Positions 55,600-64,000 of a DNA stretch of 64,000 nt are shown piece by piece. Numbering within the stretch: the first letter of the stretch is position 1; the number at the start of each line of letters is the position of its first letter. Source of the stretch: Sphingomonas sp. LM7 (GTDB lineage: Bacteria; Pseudomonadota; Alphaproteobacteria; Sphingomonadales; Sphingomonadaceae); assembly GCF_002002925.1 (NCBI RefSeq), contig NZ_CP019511.1:2480001-2544000 (forward strand), read 5' to 3'. Position numbers and translations under genes: made by a program. The notes beneath the pieces are model-generated. The model saw nothing but the letters and a program-made list of their open reading frames with translations. It made no database searches and was not told the origin of the DNA.

Positions 55600-56410
55600 T
55601 CCCGACTGGCTGATCGTCCGCCGCGGCGGTGCGCCGCTGGTGCTCGGCATGCCGCATACCGGCACCGATATTCCCGCCGACCTCGCCCCGCGCTTCGTCT
55701 CGCTGTGGCGCGCGCGGAAAGACGCCGACTGGTGGATCGACCGGCTCTATGCCTTCGCCGCCGACATGGATGCGACGATCGTCCGCACCACGCTCTCTCG
55801 CAGCGTCATCGACGTGAACCGCGATCCCAGCGGCGCCTCCCTCTACCCTGGCCAGACCACCACCGAGCTCTGCCCGACCACGACCTTCGATGGCGAGCCG
55901 CTCTATCTTCCCGGTCAGGAACCGGGCGAGGCCGAGATCGCCGAGCGCCGCGACCGCTGGCTGACGCCCTACCACACCGCCCTCACCGCCGAGCTGGCCC
56001 GCCTCCGCGACCAACATGGCCGCGTGGTGCTCTACGATTGCCACTCGATCCGCAGCCACGTCCCCCGCCTGTTCGAGGGCGAGCTTCCCCAGTTCAACAT
56101 CGGCACCAATAACGGCGCGACCTGCGACTCCGTGCTCGAACGCGCCGTCGAGCATGCCTGTGCCGCTACCGGCCTGTCGCTGGTCCTCAACGGCCGGTTC
56201 CGCGGCGGCTACACCACCCGCCACCACGGCGGCCCCGAAGCCGGCATCCACGCTATCCAGATGGAACTCGCCTGCCGCGGTTACCTCGACGAGCCCACCT
56301 CACCCGACGAGACCAACTGGCCGACGCCCTGGCATCCCGCCCGCGCCGCGCCGCTCGCCGCGCACCTCCGCGACATCCTCACCGCCTGCCTCGACTGGAA
56401 GACCGCATGA
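55592..56410 (+). CDS. hutG: N-formylglutamate deformylase HutG
   Basis: 272 residues of the FGase family. The motifs [58 protein letters not shown] (metal His) and [11 protein letters not shown] span the protein. It releases formate from N-formyl-L-glutamate, leaving glutamate, the last step. The ATG lies inside the end of hutH. Together with HutF this makes the five-step pathway (deiminase plus deformylase) rather than the one-step formimidoylglutamase route. Confidence 0.94.
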   Translation: MTDPDWLIVRRGGAPLVLGMPHTGTDIPADLAPRFVSLWRARKDADWWIDRLYAFAADMDATIVRTTLSRSVIDVNRDPSGASLYPGQTTTELCPTTTFDGEPLYLPGQEPGEAEIAERRDRWLTPYHTALTAELARLRDQHGRVVLYDCHSIRSHVPRLFEGELPQFNIGTNNGATCDSVLERAVEHACAATGLSLVLNGRFRGGYTTRHHGGPEAGIHAIQMELACRGYLDEPTSPDETNWPTPWHPARAAPLAAHLRDILTACLDWKTA

Positions 56411-58077
56411 CCACTCGCCGCGACAACAGCCGCAGCATCCGCGCCGCGCACGGCACAGAACTCAGCGCGAAGAGCTGGCTCACTGAAGCCCCGCTGCGCA
56501 TGCTGATGAACAATCTCGACCCCGACGTCGCCGAGAAGCCCGAGGAGCTGATCGTCTATGGCGGCATTGGCCGCGCCGCGCGCGACTGGGAGAGCTACGA
56601 CGCGATCGTCGCCAGCCTCCGCCGGCTCGAGGCGGACCAGACCCTGCTCGTCCAGTCCGGCAAGCCCGTCGGCATCTTCCGCACCCATGCCGACGCCCCG
56701 CGAGTCCTGCTCGCCAATTCCAACCTCGTGCCACACTGGGCGAACTGGGCGCACTTCAACGAGCTCGATCGCAATGGCCTCGCCATGTACGGCCAGATGA
56801 CCGCCGGCAGCTGGATCTACATCGGATCGCAGGGCATCGTTCAGGGCACCTACGAGACCTTCGCCGAGATGGGCCGCCAGCATTTCGGCGGTAGCCTCGC
56901 GGGGCGCTGGATCCTCACCGCGGGCCTTGGCGGGATGGGTGGCGCGCAGCCGCTCGCGGCGACGATGGCCGGCGCATCGTGCATCGCAGTCGAATGCCAG
57001 CCTTCGCGGATCGAGATGCGCCTGCGCACTGGATATCTCGATGCCCAGGCCGCCACGATCGACGAAGCCCTCGCCATCGTCGAGCAATCGCACAAGGCGG
57101 GCAAGGCGATCTCGGTCGGCCTGCTCGGCAATGCCGCGGACGTCTATCCCGAGATGGTCCGCCGCGGCATCCGCCCGGATGCGGTCACCGACCAGACTTC
57201 GGCGCACGATCCGCGCAACGGCTATCTCCCGCTCGGCTGGACCCTCGACCAATGGGAGCGAGCCCGCACGGACGATCCCGAAGGCCTCGACAAGGCCGCC
57301 CGCGCCTCGATGGCGATCCATGTCCGCGCGATGCTCGACTTCCACGCCCAGGGCATCCCCACCGTCGATTACGGCAACAACATCCGCCAGATGGCGTTCG
57401 AGGAAGGCGTCGCCGACGCGTTCGACTTCCCTGGCTTCGTTCCGGCGTATATCCGCCCGCTCTTCTGCCGCGGGGTCGGGCCGTTCCGCTGGGTGGCGCT
57501 GTCGGGCGATCCGGAGGACATCTGGAAGACCGACGCCAAGGTCAAGGAACTGCTCCCCGACAACGCCCATCTCCACAATTGGCTCGAGATGGCAGCCAAG
57601 CGGATCCACTTCCAGGGCCTGCCCGCACGGATCTGCTGGGTCGGCCTAGGCGACCGCCACCGCCTTGGCCTCGCCTTCAACGAAATGGTCGCCAGCGGTG
57701 AACTCAAGGCGCCGATCGTTATCGGCCGCGACCATCTCGATTCGGGCTCGGTCGCCTCGCCCAACCGCGAGACCGAGAAGATGCGCGACGGCTCCGACGC
57801 AGTCTCGGACTGGCCCCTGCTCAACGCCATGCTCAACACCGCCAGCGGCGCGACCTGGGTCTCGCTCCATCACGGCGGCGGCGTCGGCATGGGCTTTTCG
57901 CAACATTCGGGCATGGTCATCGTCGCCGACGGCACCCCCGACGCCGCCCGCCGAATCGAGCGCGTCCTGTGGAACGACCCCGCCACTGGCGTAATGCGCC
58001 ACGCCGATGCAGGCTACGACCTCGCGCTGGATTGCGCCCGCCAACAGGGACTGGATCTGCCGGGCATCCTCGGCTGA
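56407..58077 (+). CDS. hutU: Urocanate hydratase HutU
   Basis: 556 residues, full length. Signatures: [52 protein letters not shown] (NAD site), [14 protein letters not shown], and [18 protein letters not shown] [13 protein letters not shown]. It adds water to urocanate using tightly bound NAD+ to give imidazolonepropionate (step 2). The ATG overlaps hutG by four bases. It is last in the hutI-hutH-hutG-hutU operon. Confidence 0.96.
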   Translation: MTTRRDNSRSIRAAHGTELSAKSWLTEAPLRMLMNNLDPDVAEKPEELIVYGGIGRAARDWESYDAIVASLRRLEADQTLLVQSGKPVGIFRTHADAPRVLLANSNLVPHWANWAHFNELDRNGLAMYGQMTAGSWIYIGSQGIVQGTYETFAEMGRQHFGGSLAGRWILTAGLGGMGGAQPLAATMAGASCIAVECQPSRIEMRLRTGYLDAQAATIDEALAIVEQSHKAGKAISVGLLGNAADVYPEMVRRGIRPDAVTDQTSAHDPRNGYLPLGWTLDQWERARTDDPEGLDKAARASMAIHVRAMLDFHAQGIPTVDYGNNIRQMAFEEGVADAFDFPGFVPAYIRPLFCRGVGPFRWVALSGDPEDIWKTDAKVKELLPDNAHLHNWLEMAAKRIHFQGLPARICWVGLGDRHRLGLAFNEMVASGELKAPIVIGRDHLDSGSVASPNRETEKMRDGSDAVSDWPLLNAMLNTASGATWVSLHHGGGVGMGFSQHSGMVIVADGTPDAARRIERVLWNDPATGVMRHADAGYDLALDCARQQGLDLPGILG

Positions 58078-58142
58078 GAAGCCCGGACACGCAGCCAGCG
58101 CCTCGCGGCGCCGGCGTAAAGCGTTCCAACGATGTGATAAGC

Positions 58143-58219
58143 TGGTCGGGGCGACAGGATTCGAACCTGCGACCCCCACACCCCCAGTGTGATGCGCTAC
58201 CAGGCTGCGCTACGCCCCG
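58143..58219 (-). tRNA. tRNA-Pro (anticodon GGG)
   Basis: 77 bases including an encoded CCA. The acceptor stem CGGGGCG pairs with CGCCCCG, the discriminator base is A, the D arm is GCGCAGCCTGGTAGCGC, the anticodon stem TCACA/TGTGG closes a CTGGGGG loop with GGG at 34-36, and the T arm is GCAGG-TTCGAAT-CCTGT. All arms fold correctly. It stands between hutU and yajC. No integrated element is attached to it. Confidence 0.97.
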
Positions 58220-58360
58220 ACCAAGGGTGCGCCCTCTATGCCGGTCCGCGGCAGGATGCAAGACACTGCGACAATAGTTGCACGCGTTTGTGCGCCATGT
58301 TAGCGCGCGCCGCTTGAACGGGGCCGTTTCGCGCCCCGCCCTCCAGGCAACCGGAAACCC

Positions 58361-58702
58361 ATGTTCGCCACCCCAGCATATGCACAGGCCGCAGGCGCGG
58401 CACAGGGCGGAAGCACCGCCGGCGCGATCGTATCGCTGCTCCCGCTCGTCCTAATCTTCGTGGTCTTCTATTTCCTGATGATCCGTCCGCAGCAGAAGCG
58501 GATGAAGTCGCTGCAGGATTCGGTCGCCGCGGTTAAGAAGGGCGACACCGTCGTCACTGCGGGCGGGCTGATCGGCAAGGTTACCAAGGTCGACGAGACC
58601 GAAGTCGAGATCGAGCTGGGCACCAACGTGAAGGTCCGCGCGATCAAGGCGACGCTTGCCGAAATCCGTCCGCTCGGCGGCGGCAAGCCCGCGAACGACT
58701 GA
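58361..58702 (+). CDS. yajC: Sec translocon accessory protein YajC
   Basis: 113 residues. One transmembrane segment (IVSLLPLVLIFVVFYFLMI, about 24-42) with RPQQKRMK at its cytoplasmic end, then the conserved GDTVVTAGGLIGKV and a beta-rich C terminus. YajC associates with SecDF. The stop shares one base with secD. It is the first gene of yajC-secD-secF. Confidence 0.95.
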   Translation: MFATPAYAQAAGAAQGGSTAGAIVSLLPLVLIFVVFYFLMIRPQQKRMKSLQDSVAAVKKGDTVVTAGGLIGKVTKVDETEVEIELGTNVKVRAIKATLAEIRPLGGGKPAND

Positions 58703-60285
58703 TGCTGGATTTCCCGCGCTGGAAGGTCCTGACGATCAGCATCGGCATCGCGCTGATGGTGCTGCTCGCGGTCCCGAGCCTGATCCCCAAGAGCGTTCGC
58801 GATACCTGGCCCGCCTGGATCCCCAAGCCCGCGATCAACCTCGGCCTCGACCTCGCCGGCGGCTCCTATCTGCTGCTAGAGGGTGACACCAAGGACGTCG
58901 CCGAAACCCGCGTCGAGCAAATGCGCGAGCAGGTCCGCAGCGAAATGCGCCGCGCTCCCAAGATCGATATCGGCGATGTCTCGGTCCAGGGCGGCAAGCT
59001 GAGCTTCATGGTCCGCGACTCGTCCAAGGTCGATGCCGTGCGCGAGAAGCTGCTGACGATCACGGGCAGCGGTGTCGGCACCACCGGCCAGCGCGAATGG
59101 GACATCGCCGTCGTCGATACCTCGCGCTTCGAGCTCACCCCTACTGAGGCGGGCATCAAGCAGGCGATCGAAACCGCGATGGGCGACGCCCGCGAAGTCG
59201 TCGAGCGCCGCATCAACGCGCTCGGCACCGTCGAGCCGACCGTGATCCGCGAAGGCGGCAACCGCATCGTCGTCCAGGTCCCCGGTCTCAACGATCCGAC
59301 CGCGCTCAAGAATTTGCTCGGCAAGACCGCCAAGCTCGAATTCCGCCTCGTCGATACTACGGCCACCCAGCCGGGCGTCGCCCCGCCGGGATCGATATTG
59401 CTGCCCTATGCCGATGGCGGCGGTCAGATCGCGGTGCAGCGCCAGGTGATGATCACCGGCGACATGCTGATCAACGCGTCGCAGAGCTATGACCCGCAGA
59501 GCGGGGCGCCGGGCGTTACGCTCGAGCTCGACGGCGCCGGCTCGCGCCGCTTCGCCAAGGTCACCCAGGAAAATTCGGGCAAGCCCTTCGCGATCATCGT
59601 CGACAATGTCGTGATCTCGGCGCCGCGGATCAACGAACCGATCCTCGGCGGCAGCGCCGTGATCAACGGCGGCTTTACCGTCCAGAGCGCCAACGAGCTC
59701 GCCATCGCGCTGCGCTCGGGCAAGCTCAAGGTGCCGCTCAAGGTCGTCCAGGAATCGACTGTCAGCCCCGAGCTCGGCGCCGATTCGATCAAGGCGGGCA
59801 TCACGGCGTCGATCATCGCGGTGGTCGCGGTCATCGCCTTCATGATCCTGACCTATGGCCGCTTCGGCATCTATGCGACGCTCGCGGTGATCATCAACGT
59901 GCTGGTCATCGTCGGGGTGATGGGCATGCTGGGCGCCACGCTGACCCTGCCGGGCATCGCCGGCTTCGTGCTCACCATCGGCACCGCGGTCGACGCCAAC
60001 GTGCTGATCAACGAACGCATCCGCGAAGAGCGGCGGCGCGGCCGCAGCGTGATCCAGTCGGTAGAATTGGGCTACAAGGAAGCCAGCCGGACGATCTTCG
60101 AGGCCAATGTGACGCACGCCATCGCCGGCGGCATCATGCTGATCCTCGGCTCGGGCCCGGTGCGCGGCTTCGCAGTGGTGCTGCTGATCGGCATCGCCAC
60201 GTCGGTGTTCACCGCAGTGGTCTTCACGCGAATGCTCGTCACGATCTGGCTGCGCCGTAACCGGCCCAGCGAAATCCACATTTAA
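58702..60285 (+). CDS. secD: Protein translocase subunit SecD
   Basis: 527 residues. An N-terminal membrane segment (ISIGIALMVLLAVPSL) precedes the D1 region (GLDLAGGSYLLLEGD), a large periplasmic P1 domain, and five C-terminal membrane helices with GADSIKAGITASIIAVVAV, GTAVDANVLINERIREE (conserved Asp in helix 4) and GFAVVLLIGIATSVFTAVVFTR. SecD and SecF use the proton gradient to pull exported proteins through the Sec channel. It is coupled to yajC. Confidence 0.96.
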   Translation: MLDFPRWKVLTISIGIALMVLLAVPSLIPKSVRDTWPAWIPKPAINLGLDLAGGSYLLLEGDTKDVAETRVEQMREQVRSEMRRAPKIDIGDVSVQGGKLSFMVRDSSKVDAVREKLLTITGSGVGTTGQREWDIAVVDTSRFELTPTEAGIKQAIETAMGDAREVVERRINALGTVEPTVIREGGNRIVVQVPGLNDPTALKNLLGKTAKLEFRLVDTTATQPGVAPPGSILLPYADGGGQIAVQRQVMITGDMLINASQSYDPQSGAPGVTLELDGAGSRRFAKVTQENSGKPFAIIVDNVVISAPRINEPILGGSAVINGGFTVQSANELAIALRSGKLKVPLKVVQESTVSPELGADSIKAGITASIIAVVAVIAFMILTYGRFGIYATLAVIINVLVIVGVMGMLGATLTLPGIAGFVLTIGTAVDANVLINERIREERRRGRSVIQSVELGYKEASRTIFEANVTHAIAGGIMLILGSGPVRGFAVVLLIGIATSVFTAVVFTRMLVTIWLRRNRPSEIHI

Positions 60286-60299
60286 GGGACGCGCGAACC

Positions 60300-61271
60300 A
60301 TGCGGCTCCTCAAGATCGTTCCGGACAACACCAATATCGGGTTCGTCCGCGTTCGCCACATCGCCTTCGCGATCACGGCCCTGCTCACCATTGCGGCGAT
60401 CGCTTTGGTGGCCGCACGCGGCCTCAACATGGGCGTCGACTTCGTCGGCGGCGTGTCGATCGAAGAGAAGTTCGTCACGGCGCCGCCGCTCGACGAAGTC
60501 CGCTCGACGGTCAACAATCTCGGCCTCGGCGAAGCCGCGCTCCAGCAATTGGGCGGCGCGAACACCGTGACGATCCGTCTGCCGCTTCCCGAATCGAGCG
60601 ATCCGGCAGCGACCGACCAGATGGTCGAAAAGGTGAAGGCGGCGCTCGCAGCCAAGTTCCCCGGCGCGACCTTCAGCAACTATTCGACGGTGTCGGGCAA
60701 GGTCTCGGGCGAGCTGATCCAGAACGGCGTGCTGGCGGTGGTGCTCGCGATAATCGGCATCGCGATCTTCTCGTGGCTCCGCTACGAGTGGCAGTTCGGC
60801 GTATCGACCGCCGTTGCGATCATCCACGACGTGCTGATGACGCTGGGCTTCTTCGCGCTCACCCAATTGGTGTTCGATCTCAACATCGTCGCCGCGGTGC
60901 TGACGATCATCGGCTATTCGATCAACGACAAGATGGTGATCGACGATCGTATCCGCGAGAATATGCGCAAGTTCCGCAAGATGGAGATGCGCGACCTGAT
61001 CGACCTCTCGGTCAACGAGACCCTCCCCAGAACGGTGATGACCTCGGTGACGATCATGCTCGCGCTCGCCGCGCTGCTGATCTTCGGCGGCCATGTGCTG
61101 CAGGGCTTCACGGCGGCTATGATGCTCGGCATCGTCGTCGGCACCTATTCGTCGGTCTATGTATCGTCGTCGCTGCTGATCACGCTCGGCCTCAAGCCTG
61201 GCTTCCGTGAGGATCGCCAGGAGGCTGCCGCCGCAGCGAACAAAGCCGAGCGCCTCGGCCCGCGGGACTAG
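60300..61271 (+). CDS. secF: Protein translocase subunit SecF
   Basis: 323 residues. Six membrane segments are visible: the first at about 21-39 (AFAITALLTIAAIALVAAR), then GMNMG-type D1 (GLNMGVDFVGGVSIEEKF), a periplasmic P4 domain, and helices with GVSTAVAIIHDVLMTLGFF and YSINDKMVIDDRIREN (conserved Asp). It starts 14 bases after secD. Its C-terminal tail is basic and cytoplasmic. Confidence 0.96.
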   Translation: MRLLKIVPDNTNIGFVRVRHIAFAITALLTIAAIALVAARGLNMGVDFVGGVSIEEKFVTAPPLDEVRSTVNNLGLGEAALQQLGGANTVTIRLPLPESSDPAATDQMVEKVKAALAAKFPGATFSNYSTVSGKVSGELIQNGVLAVVLAIIGIAIFSWLRYEWQFGVSTAVAIIHDVLMTLGFFALTQLVFDLNIVAAVLTIIGYSINDKMVIDDRIRENMRKFRKMEMRDLIDLSVNETLPRTVMTSVTIMLALAALLIFGGHVLQGFTAAMMLGIVVGTYSSVYVSSSLLITLGLKPGFREDRQEAAAAANKAERLGPRD

Positions 61272-61275
61272 CCGC

Positions 61276-61647
61276 GTGAAGATGGAACGCCGCAGCGCCG
61301 AAGGGCCGGTGATCTCCGGCTTTTCGGGCCGCGGTTTCAAGGTCGATGAGGGCGTGTACGAGGGGCTGCTGATCACCCCCCAGAGCGCCGATGGCTGGTC
61401 GCCCCCGCCGATCGCCGCGCTGACCGAAGCCGATCTCGCGCCGCTGCTGGCGCTGGATCCACAGCCCGAATTCCTGCTGCTCGGCACCGGCGACACGCTG
61501 GTCCGTCCCGCCCCTGCTCTGGTCAAGGCGCTCGGCGCGCGCGGCATCGGCGTCGAGGCGATGGACAGCCGCGCCGCCGCCCGCGCCTGGGGCGTGCTCC
61601 GCGCCGAACTGCGCTGGGTCGCCGGCGCACTCTATCCGCTCGGCTAA
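61276..61647 (+). CDS. Mth938-like (DUF498) domain protein
   Basis: 123 residues from a GTG four bases after the secF stop; an ATG two codons later is equally possible. It matches the Mth938/DUF498 fold: ISGFSGRGFKVDEGVYEG, FLLLGTGDTLVRPAP, GIGVEAMDSRAAARAWGVL. The fold is known from NDUFAF3, a complex I assembly factor; the bacterial role is unknown. Placement after secF is common in alphaproteobacteria, so it probably shares the sec transcript. Confidence 0.88.
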   Translation: MKMERRSAEGPVISGFSGRGFKVDEGVYEGLLITPQSADGWSPPPIAALTEADLAPLLALDPQPEFLLLGTGDTLVRPAPALVKALGARGIGVEAMDSRAAARAWGVLRAELRWVAGALYPLG

Positions 61648-61657
61648 GGACTTGGCG

Positions 61658-62308
61658 ATGCAGCAACTCACCGGCCCCAGCCTCACGCCCTTGTCCGGCG
61701 GCGCACCGAAGCAACTCGTCGTCCTGCTCCACGGCTATGGGTCGAACGGCGCCGACCTGATCGGCCTTGCGCCGATATGGCGTCCGCTGCTCCCCGATGC
61801 CCTGTTCGTCGCGCCTAACGCGCCCGAACGCTGCCCCGGCGCGCCGGGCGGCTATCAATGGTGGGCACTCCACGATCTCGGGCGCGCCGCGCTCGCCGCC
61901 GGCGCCCAGGCCGCCGCGCCGGTGCTCGACGCCTATCTCGACGGCCTGCTCGCCGAGCACGGGCTGAGCGAGGATCGGCTCGCGCTGGTCGGCTTCAGCC
62001 AGGGCACGATGATGGCGCTTCAGGTCGGCCCGCGCCGCGAACGCCCGCTTGCCGGCATTCTCGGCTATTCGGGCATGATCGCCGGCGCCGCGCTCGATCC
62101 GGCCGAAATACGCAGCAAGCCACGCGTGCTGCTGGTACATGGCGATGCCGACACGGTCGTTCCGGTCGGTGCCTACACCCACGCCCATGGCGAACTGCAG
62201 CGCCTGGGCTTCGAAGTCGAAGGCCATGTCGCCCCCGGCCTGGGCCACGGCGTCGATCCCGAAGGCGTCGATCTGGGCGGCAAGTTCCTCGGGCGGGTAC
62301 TGGGCTGA
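61658..62308 (+). CDS. Alpha/beta hydrolase, carboxylesterase/phospholipase family
   Basis: 216 residues in the YpfH/EstB-like abhydrolase_2 family. The oxyanion region LLHGYGSNG (about 25-33), nucleophile GFSQGTMMAL (Ser about 113), catalytic Asp in LVHGDADTVVP and His in GLGHGVD form the triad. It hydrolyses short-chain esters; the natural substrate is unknown. It has AAGGACT upstream of ATG 61658 and lies 10 bases after the Mth938-like stop, so they are co-transcribed. No signal peptide is visible. Confidence 0.9.
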   Translation: MQQLTGPSLTPLSGGAPKQLVVLLHGYGSNGADLIGLAPIWRPLLPDALFVAPNAPERCPGAPGGYQWWALHDLGRAALAAGAQAAAPVLDAYLDGLLAEHGLSEDRLALVGFSQGTMMALQVGPRRERPLAGILGYSGMIAGAALDPAEIRSKPRVLLVHGDADTVVPVGAYTHAHGELQRLGFEVEGHVAPGLGHGVDPEGVDLGGKFLGRVLG

Positions 62309-62311
62309 CCC

Positions 62312-62414
62312 GTCACCCCGGCCTTGTGCCGCGGTCCACCGGGAGGCGGGCGACAGACACGAAGATCGATGGTTTCCGGCGCGGCAGTGGACCCCGGCAC
62401 GAGGCCGGGGTGAC
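62312..62414. repeat. Long palindromic intergenic repeat (convergent terminator)
   Basis: The left arm at 62312-62339 (begins GTCACCCCGGCCTTGTGCC) and the right arm at 62387-62414 pair at 26 of 28 bases around a 47-base centre. It sits between the convergent esterase and threonine synthase genes. It looks like one of the dispersed palindromic repeats of sphingomonad genomes and may end transcription in both directions. Confidence 0.8.
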
Positions 62415-62422
62415 GAGCGGGT

Positions 62423-63649
62423 TTACAGCGCTTCCCAATCCACCGGCGCATGCCGATCCAGCCACCGCGACGCATCCGCCAGCGGATACTTCAACCCAGT
62501 CGCGCAATTGAACAGCACCACCCGTTCCTCAGCATCCACCAGCCCGCTCGCCAGCGCATCGCGATACGCCGCCAGCGTCGCCCCGCCCTCGGGGCACATC
62601 AGCAGTCCGTCGCGCCGCGCCGCATCGTCCACCGCCTGCACCAGCGCCGCATCGCTGACCGCCAGCGCCTTGCCCCCGCTCGCCCGCACTGCGTCTAGGA
62701 TGAGGAAATCGCCCACTGCCTGGGGCACCCGGATTCCTGCCGCCACGGTATGTGCTTCCTCCCAGCGCACCGCATGCCGCTCGCCGGCTTCGAACGCCCG
62801 CACGATCGGCGCGCAGCCCTCGGCCTGGACCGCATACATTCGCGGGCGCTTCGAACCGATCCAGCCCAGCGCCTCCATCTCGTCGAACGCCTTCCACATT
62901 CCGATCAGCCCGGTGCCGCCGCCGGTGGGATAGAAGATCGCATCGGGCAGTTCCCAGCCGAGCTGCTCGGCGAGTTCGAGCCCCATCGTCTTCTTGCCTT
63001 CGATCCGATACGGCTCCTTGAGCGTCGACAAGTCGAACCAGCCGCGCGCCTCCTTCCCTGCACCGACCAGCTTGCCGCAATCGTCGATCAGCCCGTTGAC
63101 ACGGTAGACTCGTGCACCTTGCGCCGCGATCTCGCGCACGTTGATCTCGGGCGTATCGTCTGGACAGAAGATAACCGCCTCGATCCCCGCCCGCGCCGCA
63201 TAGGCAGCGGCGGCGGCCCCCGCATTGCCGTTGGTCGGCATCGCGATCGTCGTGACGCTCAATTCCTTGGCCATGGCGATCGCCATCACCAGCCCGCGCG
63301 CCTTGAACGAGCCCGTGGGCAGCCGCCCCTCGTCCTTGACCCAGACATTGCCGGGCTCCGTGTCGAGCGGGACGATCGGCGTCGCGCTCTCGCCCAGGCT
63401 GACGATGCTCGCGGTGTGCCGCACCGGCAGCAGCTCGCGATATTTCCACAGATCCGCCGGCCGCGTCGCGAGCATCTCCGGCGTCAGCGCCGCCTTCACT
63501 CCGTCCAGGTCATAGCGCACCAGCAACGGCCGCCCGACGCGCGACAGCCCATGCAGCTGGTCCGCTTCATAGCGCTCCCCGGTCATCGAGCATTCGAGAT
63601 GGCTGACGAAGGTGGGACGGTGGGCGGTGAGATTGTCGTCGTGATGCAT
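62423..63649 (-). CDS. thrC: Threonine synthase
   Basis: 408 residues, pyridoxal-phosphate enzyme of fold type II. The PLP lysine is in GRLPTGSFKARG (about 110-121), PTNGNAGAAAAAYAAR is the substrate-binding Asn loop and YPTGGGTGLIGMWKAF the phosphate-binding Gly loop. The N terminus (HLECSMTGERYEAD) carries the small Cys-containing module of many threonine synthases. It converts O-phosphohomoserine to threonine. A threonine-dehydratase-like relative is less likely, given that N-terminal module. No good Shine-Dalgarno. Confidence 0.85.
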   Translation of the reverse strand: MHHDDNLTAHRPTFVSHLECSMTGERYEADQLHGLSRVGRPLLVRYDLDGVKAALTPEMLATRPADLWKYRELLPVRHTASIVSLGESATPIVPLDTEPGNVWVKDEGRLPTGSFKARGLVMAIAMAKELSVTTIAMPTNGNAGAAAAAYAARAGIEAVIFCPDDTPEINVREIAAQGARVYRVNGLIDDCGKLVGAGKEARGWFDLSTLKEPYRIEGKKTMGLELAEQLGWELPDAIFYPTGGGTGLIGMWKAFDEMEALGWIGSKRPRMYAVQAEGCAPIVRAFEAGERHAVRWEEAHTVAAGIRVPQAVGDFLILDAVRASGGKALAVSDAALVQAVDDAARRDGLLMCPEGGATLAAYRDALASGLVDAEERVVLFNCATGLKYPLADASRWLDRHAPVDWEAL

Positions 63650-63700
63650 ATTGGTGGCTTACCTCAAACCATCATCCGGGCGAAGCGAGTGCGGCGACCC

Positions 63701-63731
63701 AAATCCTCTCCCACGAAGCGGGGGAGGATTT
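63701..63731. repeat. Short palindrome between thrC and the EEP gene
   Basis: AAATCCTCTCCC pairs with GGGGGAGGATTT at 11 of 12 positions around ACGAAGC. It lies between the EEP stop and the thrC start on the minus strand. It is probably a terminator for the EEP gene, and it also looks like a dispersed repeat. Confidence 0.7.
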
Positions 63732-63739
63732 GTTCGGAC

Positions 63740-64000
63740 CTATCGCTTCGCCCAGCCAAGTTCGGCCATCACCGGAAAATGATCCGAGGTCTGCACCACC
63801 CCCTGATGGTCGGTGATCGTCTGCGCACGCTTGACGACGAACCCGCGCGCGAAAATCCAGTCGATCCGCTTGTCCGCAGTGCCAGTGAAATTGTGGAAGG
63901 TCTCCGCCGGCCCCTCCCGCGTCGGCGCGCGCGTCCACGCATCCCGCAGGCCCGCGCTCAGCTTCCGGTACGCGCCGCTGCCGGGCGTTGTGTTGAAGTC
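63740..64000 (-). CDS. Endonuclease/exonuclease/phosphatase family protein (3' part)
   Basis: The last 86 residues, read from the window edge to a TAG at 63740-63742. They start DFNTTPGSGAYRKLSAGLRD, continue TFHNFTGTADKRIDWIFARG, and end TSDHFPVMAELGW. GDFN-type Asp/Asn, RIDWIF and SDHFPV with the catalytic Asp-His pair are the C-terminal EEP signatures. The start and the N-terminal Glu are outside. The substrate (nucleic acid, phosphoinositide-like or other) cannot be told. Confidence 0.88.
   Translation of the reverse strand, partial: DFNTTPGSGAYRKLSAGLRDAWTRAPTREGPAETFHNFTGTADKRIDWIFARGFVVKRAQTITDHQGVVQTSDHFPVMAELGWAKR

Noticed and set aside
58143..58219. tRNA-Pro as the integration site of the island
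   Set aside because: It is 23 kb from the island border, intact, and flanked by hut and sec genes with no integrase or duplicated 3' end.

Overview
This is high-GC alphaproteobacterial DNA. Several features point to a sphingomonad (Sphingomonas or a relative): a large TonB-dependent receptor paired with peptidases, a relaxase of the RlxS type with DUF736, DUF2958 and ArdC-like partners, a compact yajC-secD-secF run, and the style of the small palindromic repeats. The genus is an inference, because no rRNA or marker comparison was possible.

The window has two halves. Bases 1 to about 35.5 kb are accessory DNA. From about 35.5 kb to the end the genes are chromosomal housekeeping and catabolic genes.

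Accessory half, left to right. (a) About 0.4-13.9 kb is a defence cluster: a DUF4365 nuclease-like protein reads divergently from a DruH-like protein, a 2036-residue DruE-like helicase with a DUF1998-type C-terminal region, and a downstream nuclease-like protein. Convergent to these are a Vsr mismatch endonuclease and a DNA cytosine-5 methyltransferase. This resembles a Druantia type III core with a DNA-modification module attached. (b) About 14.1-24.8 kb is the maintenance and mobilisation core of a conjugative or mobilisable element: ArdC-like antirestriction protein, DUF2958, ParB-like protein, sigma-like protein, nucleotidyltransferase-HEPN protein, DUF736, an IS110 transposase, RlxS-type relaxase, CopG-like regulator and AlpA-like excisionase. 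The element looks decayed: DUF2958 carries a frameshift, the ParB-like gene has an in-frame stop 74 codons before its apparent end, and no type IV secretion genes or integrase lie in the window. (c) About 25.1-27.2 kb is a two-gene operon (DUF4236 protein plus a protein with a PD-(D/E)xK-like motif). (d) 27301-28538 is a complete IS3-family element with perfect 27-bp ends and a 3-bp GAG duplication. (e) 29.8-34.7 kb is a complete, tightly overlapping qatABCD anti-phage operon.

Chromosomal half: trmL; a membrane-anchored serine hydrolase next to a solitary mreB paralogue; a cold-shock gene; a cyanophycinase-like peptidase, TonB receptor and M20 peptidase group that probably takes up and breaks down a peptide-like substrate; a 1790-residue RTX/VCBS/beta-helix surface or secreted protein; a full histidine-utilisation locus (hutC-hutF divergent from hutI-hutH-hutG-hutU) with a palindromic operator candidate between the arms; tRNA-Pro(GGG); yajC-secD-secF with two small genes behind them; a threonine synthase; and the 3' end of an endonuclease/exonuclease/phosphatase family gene.
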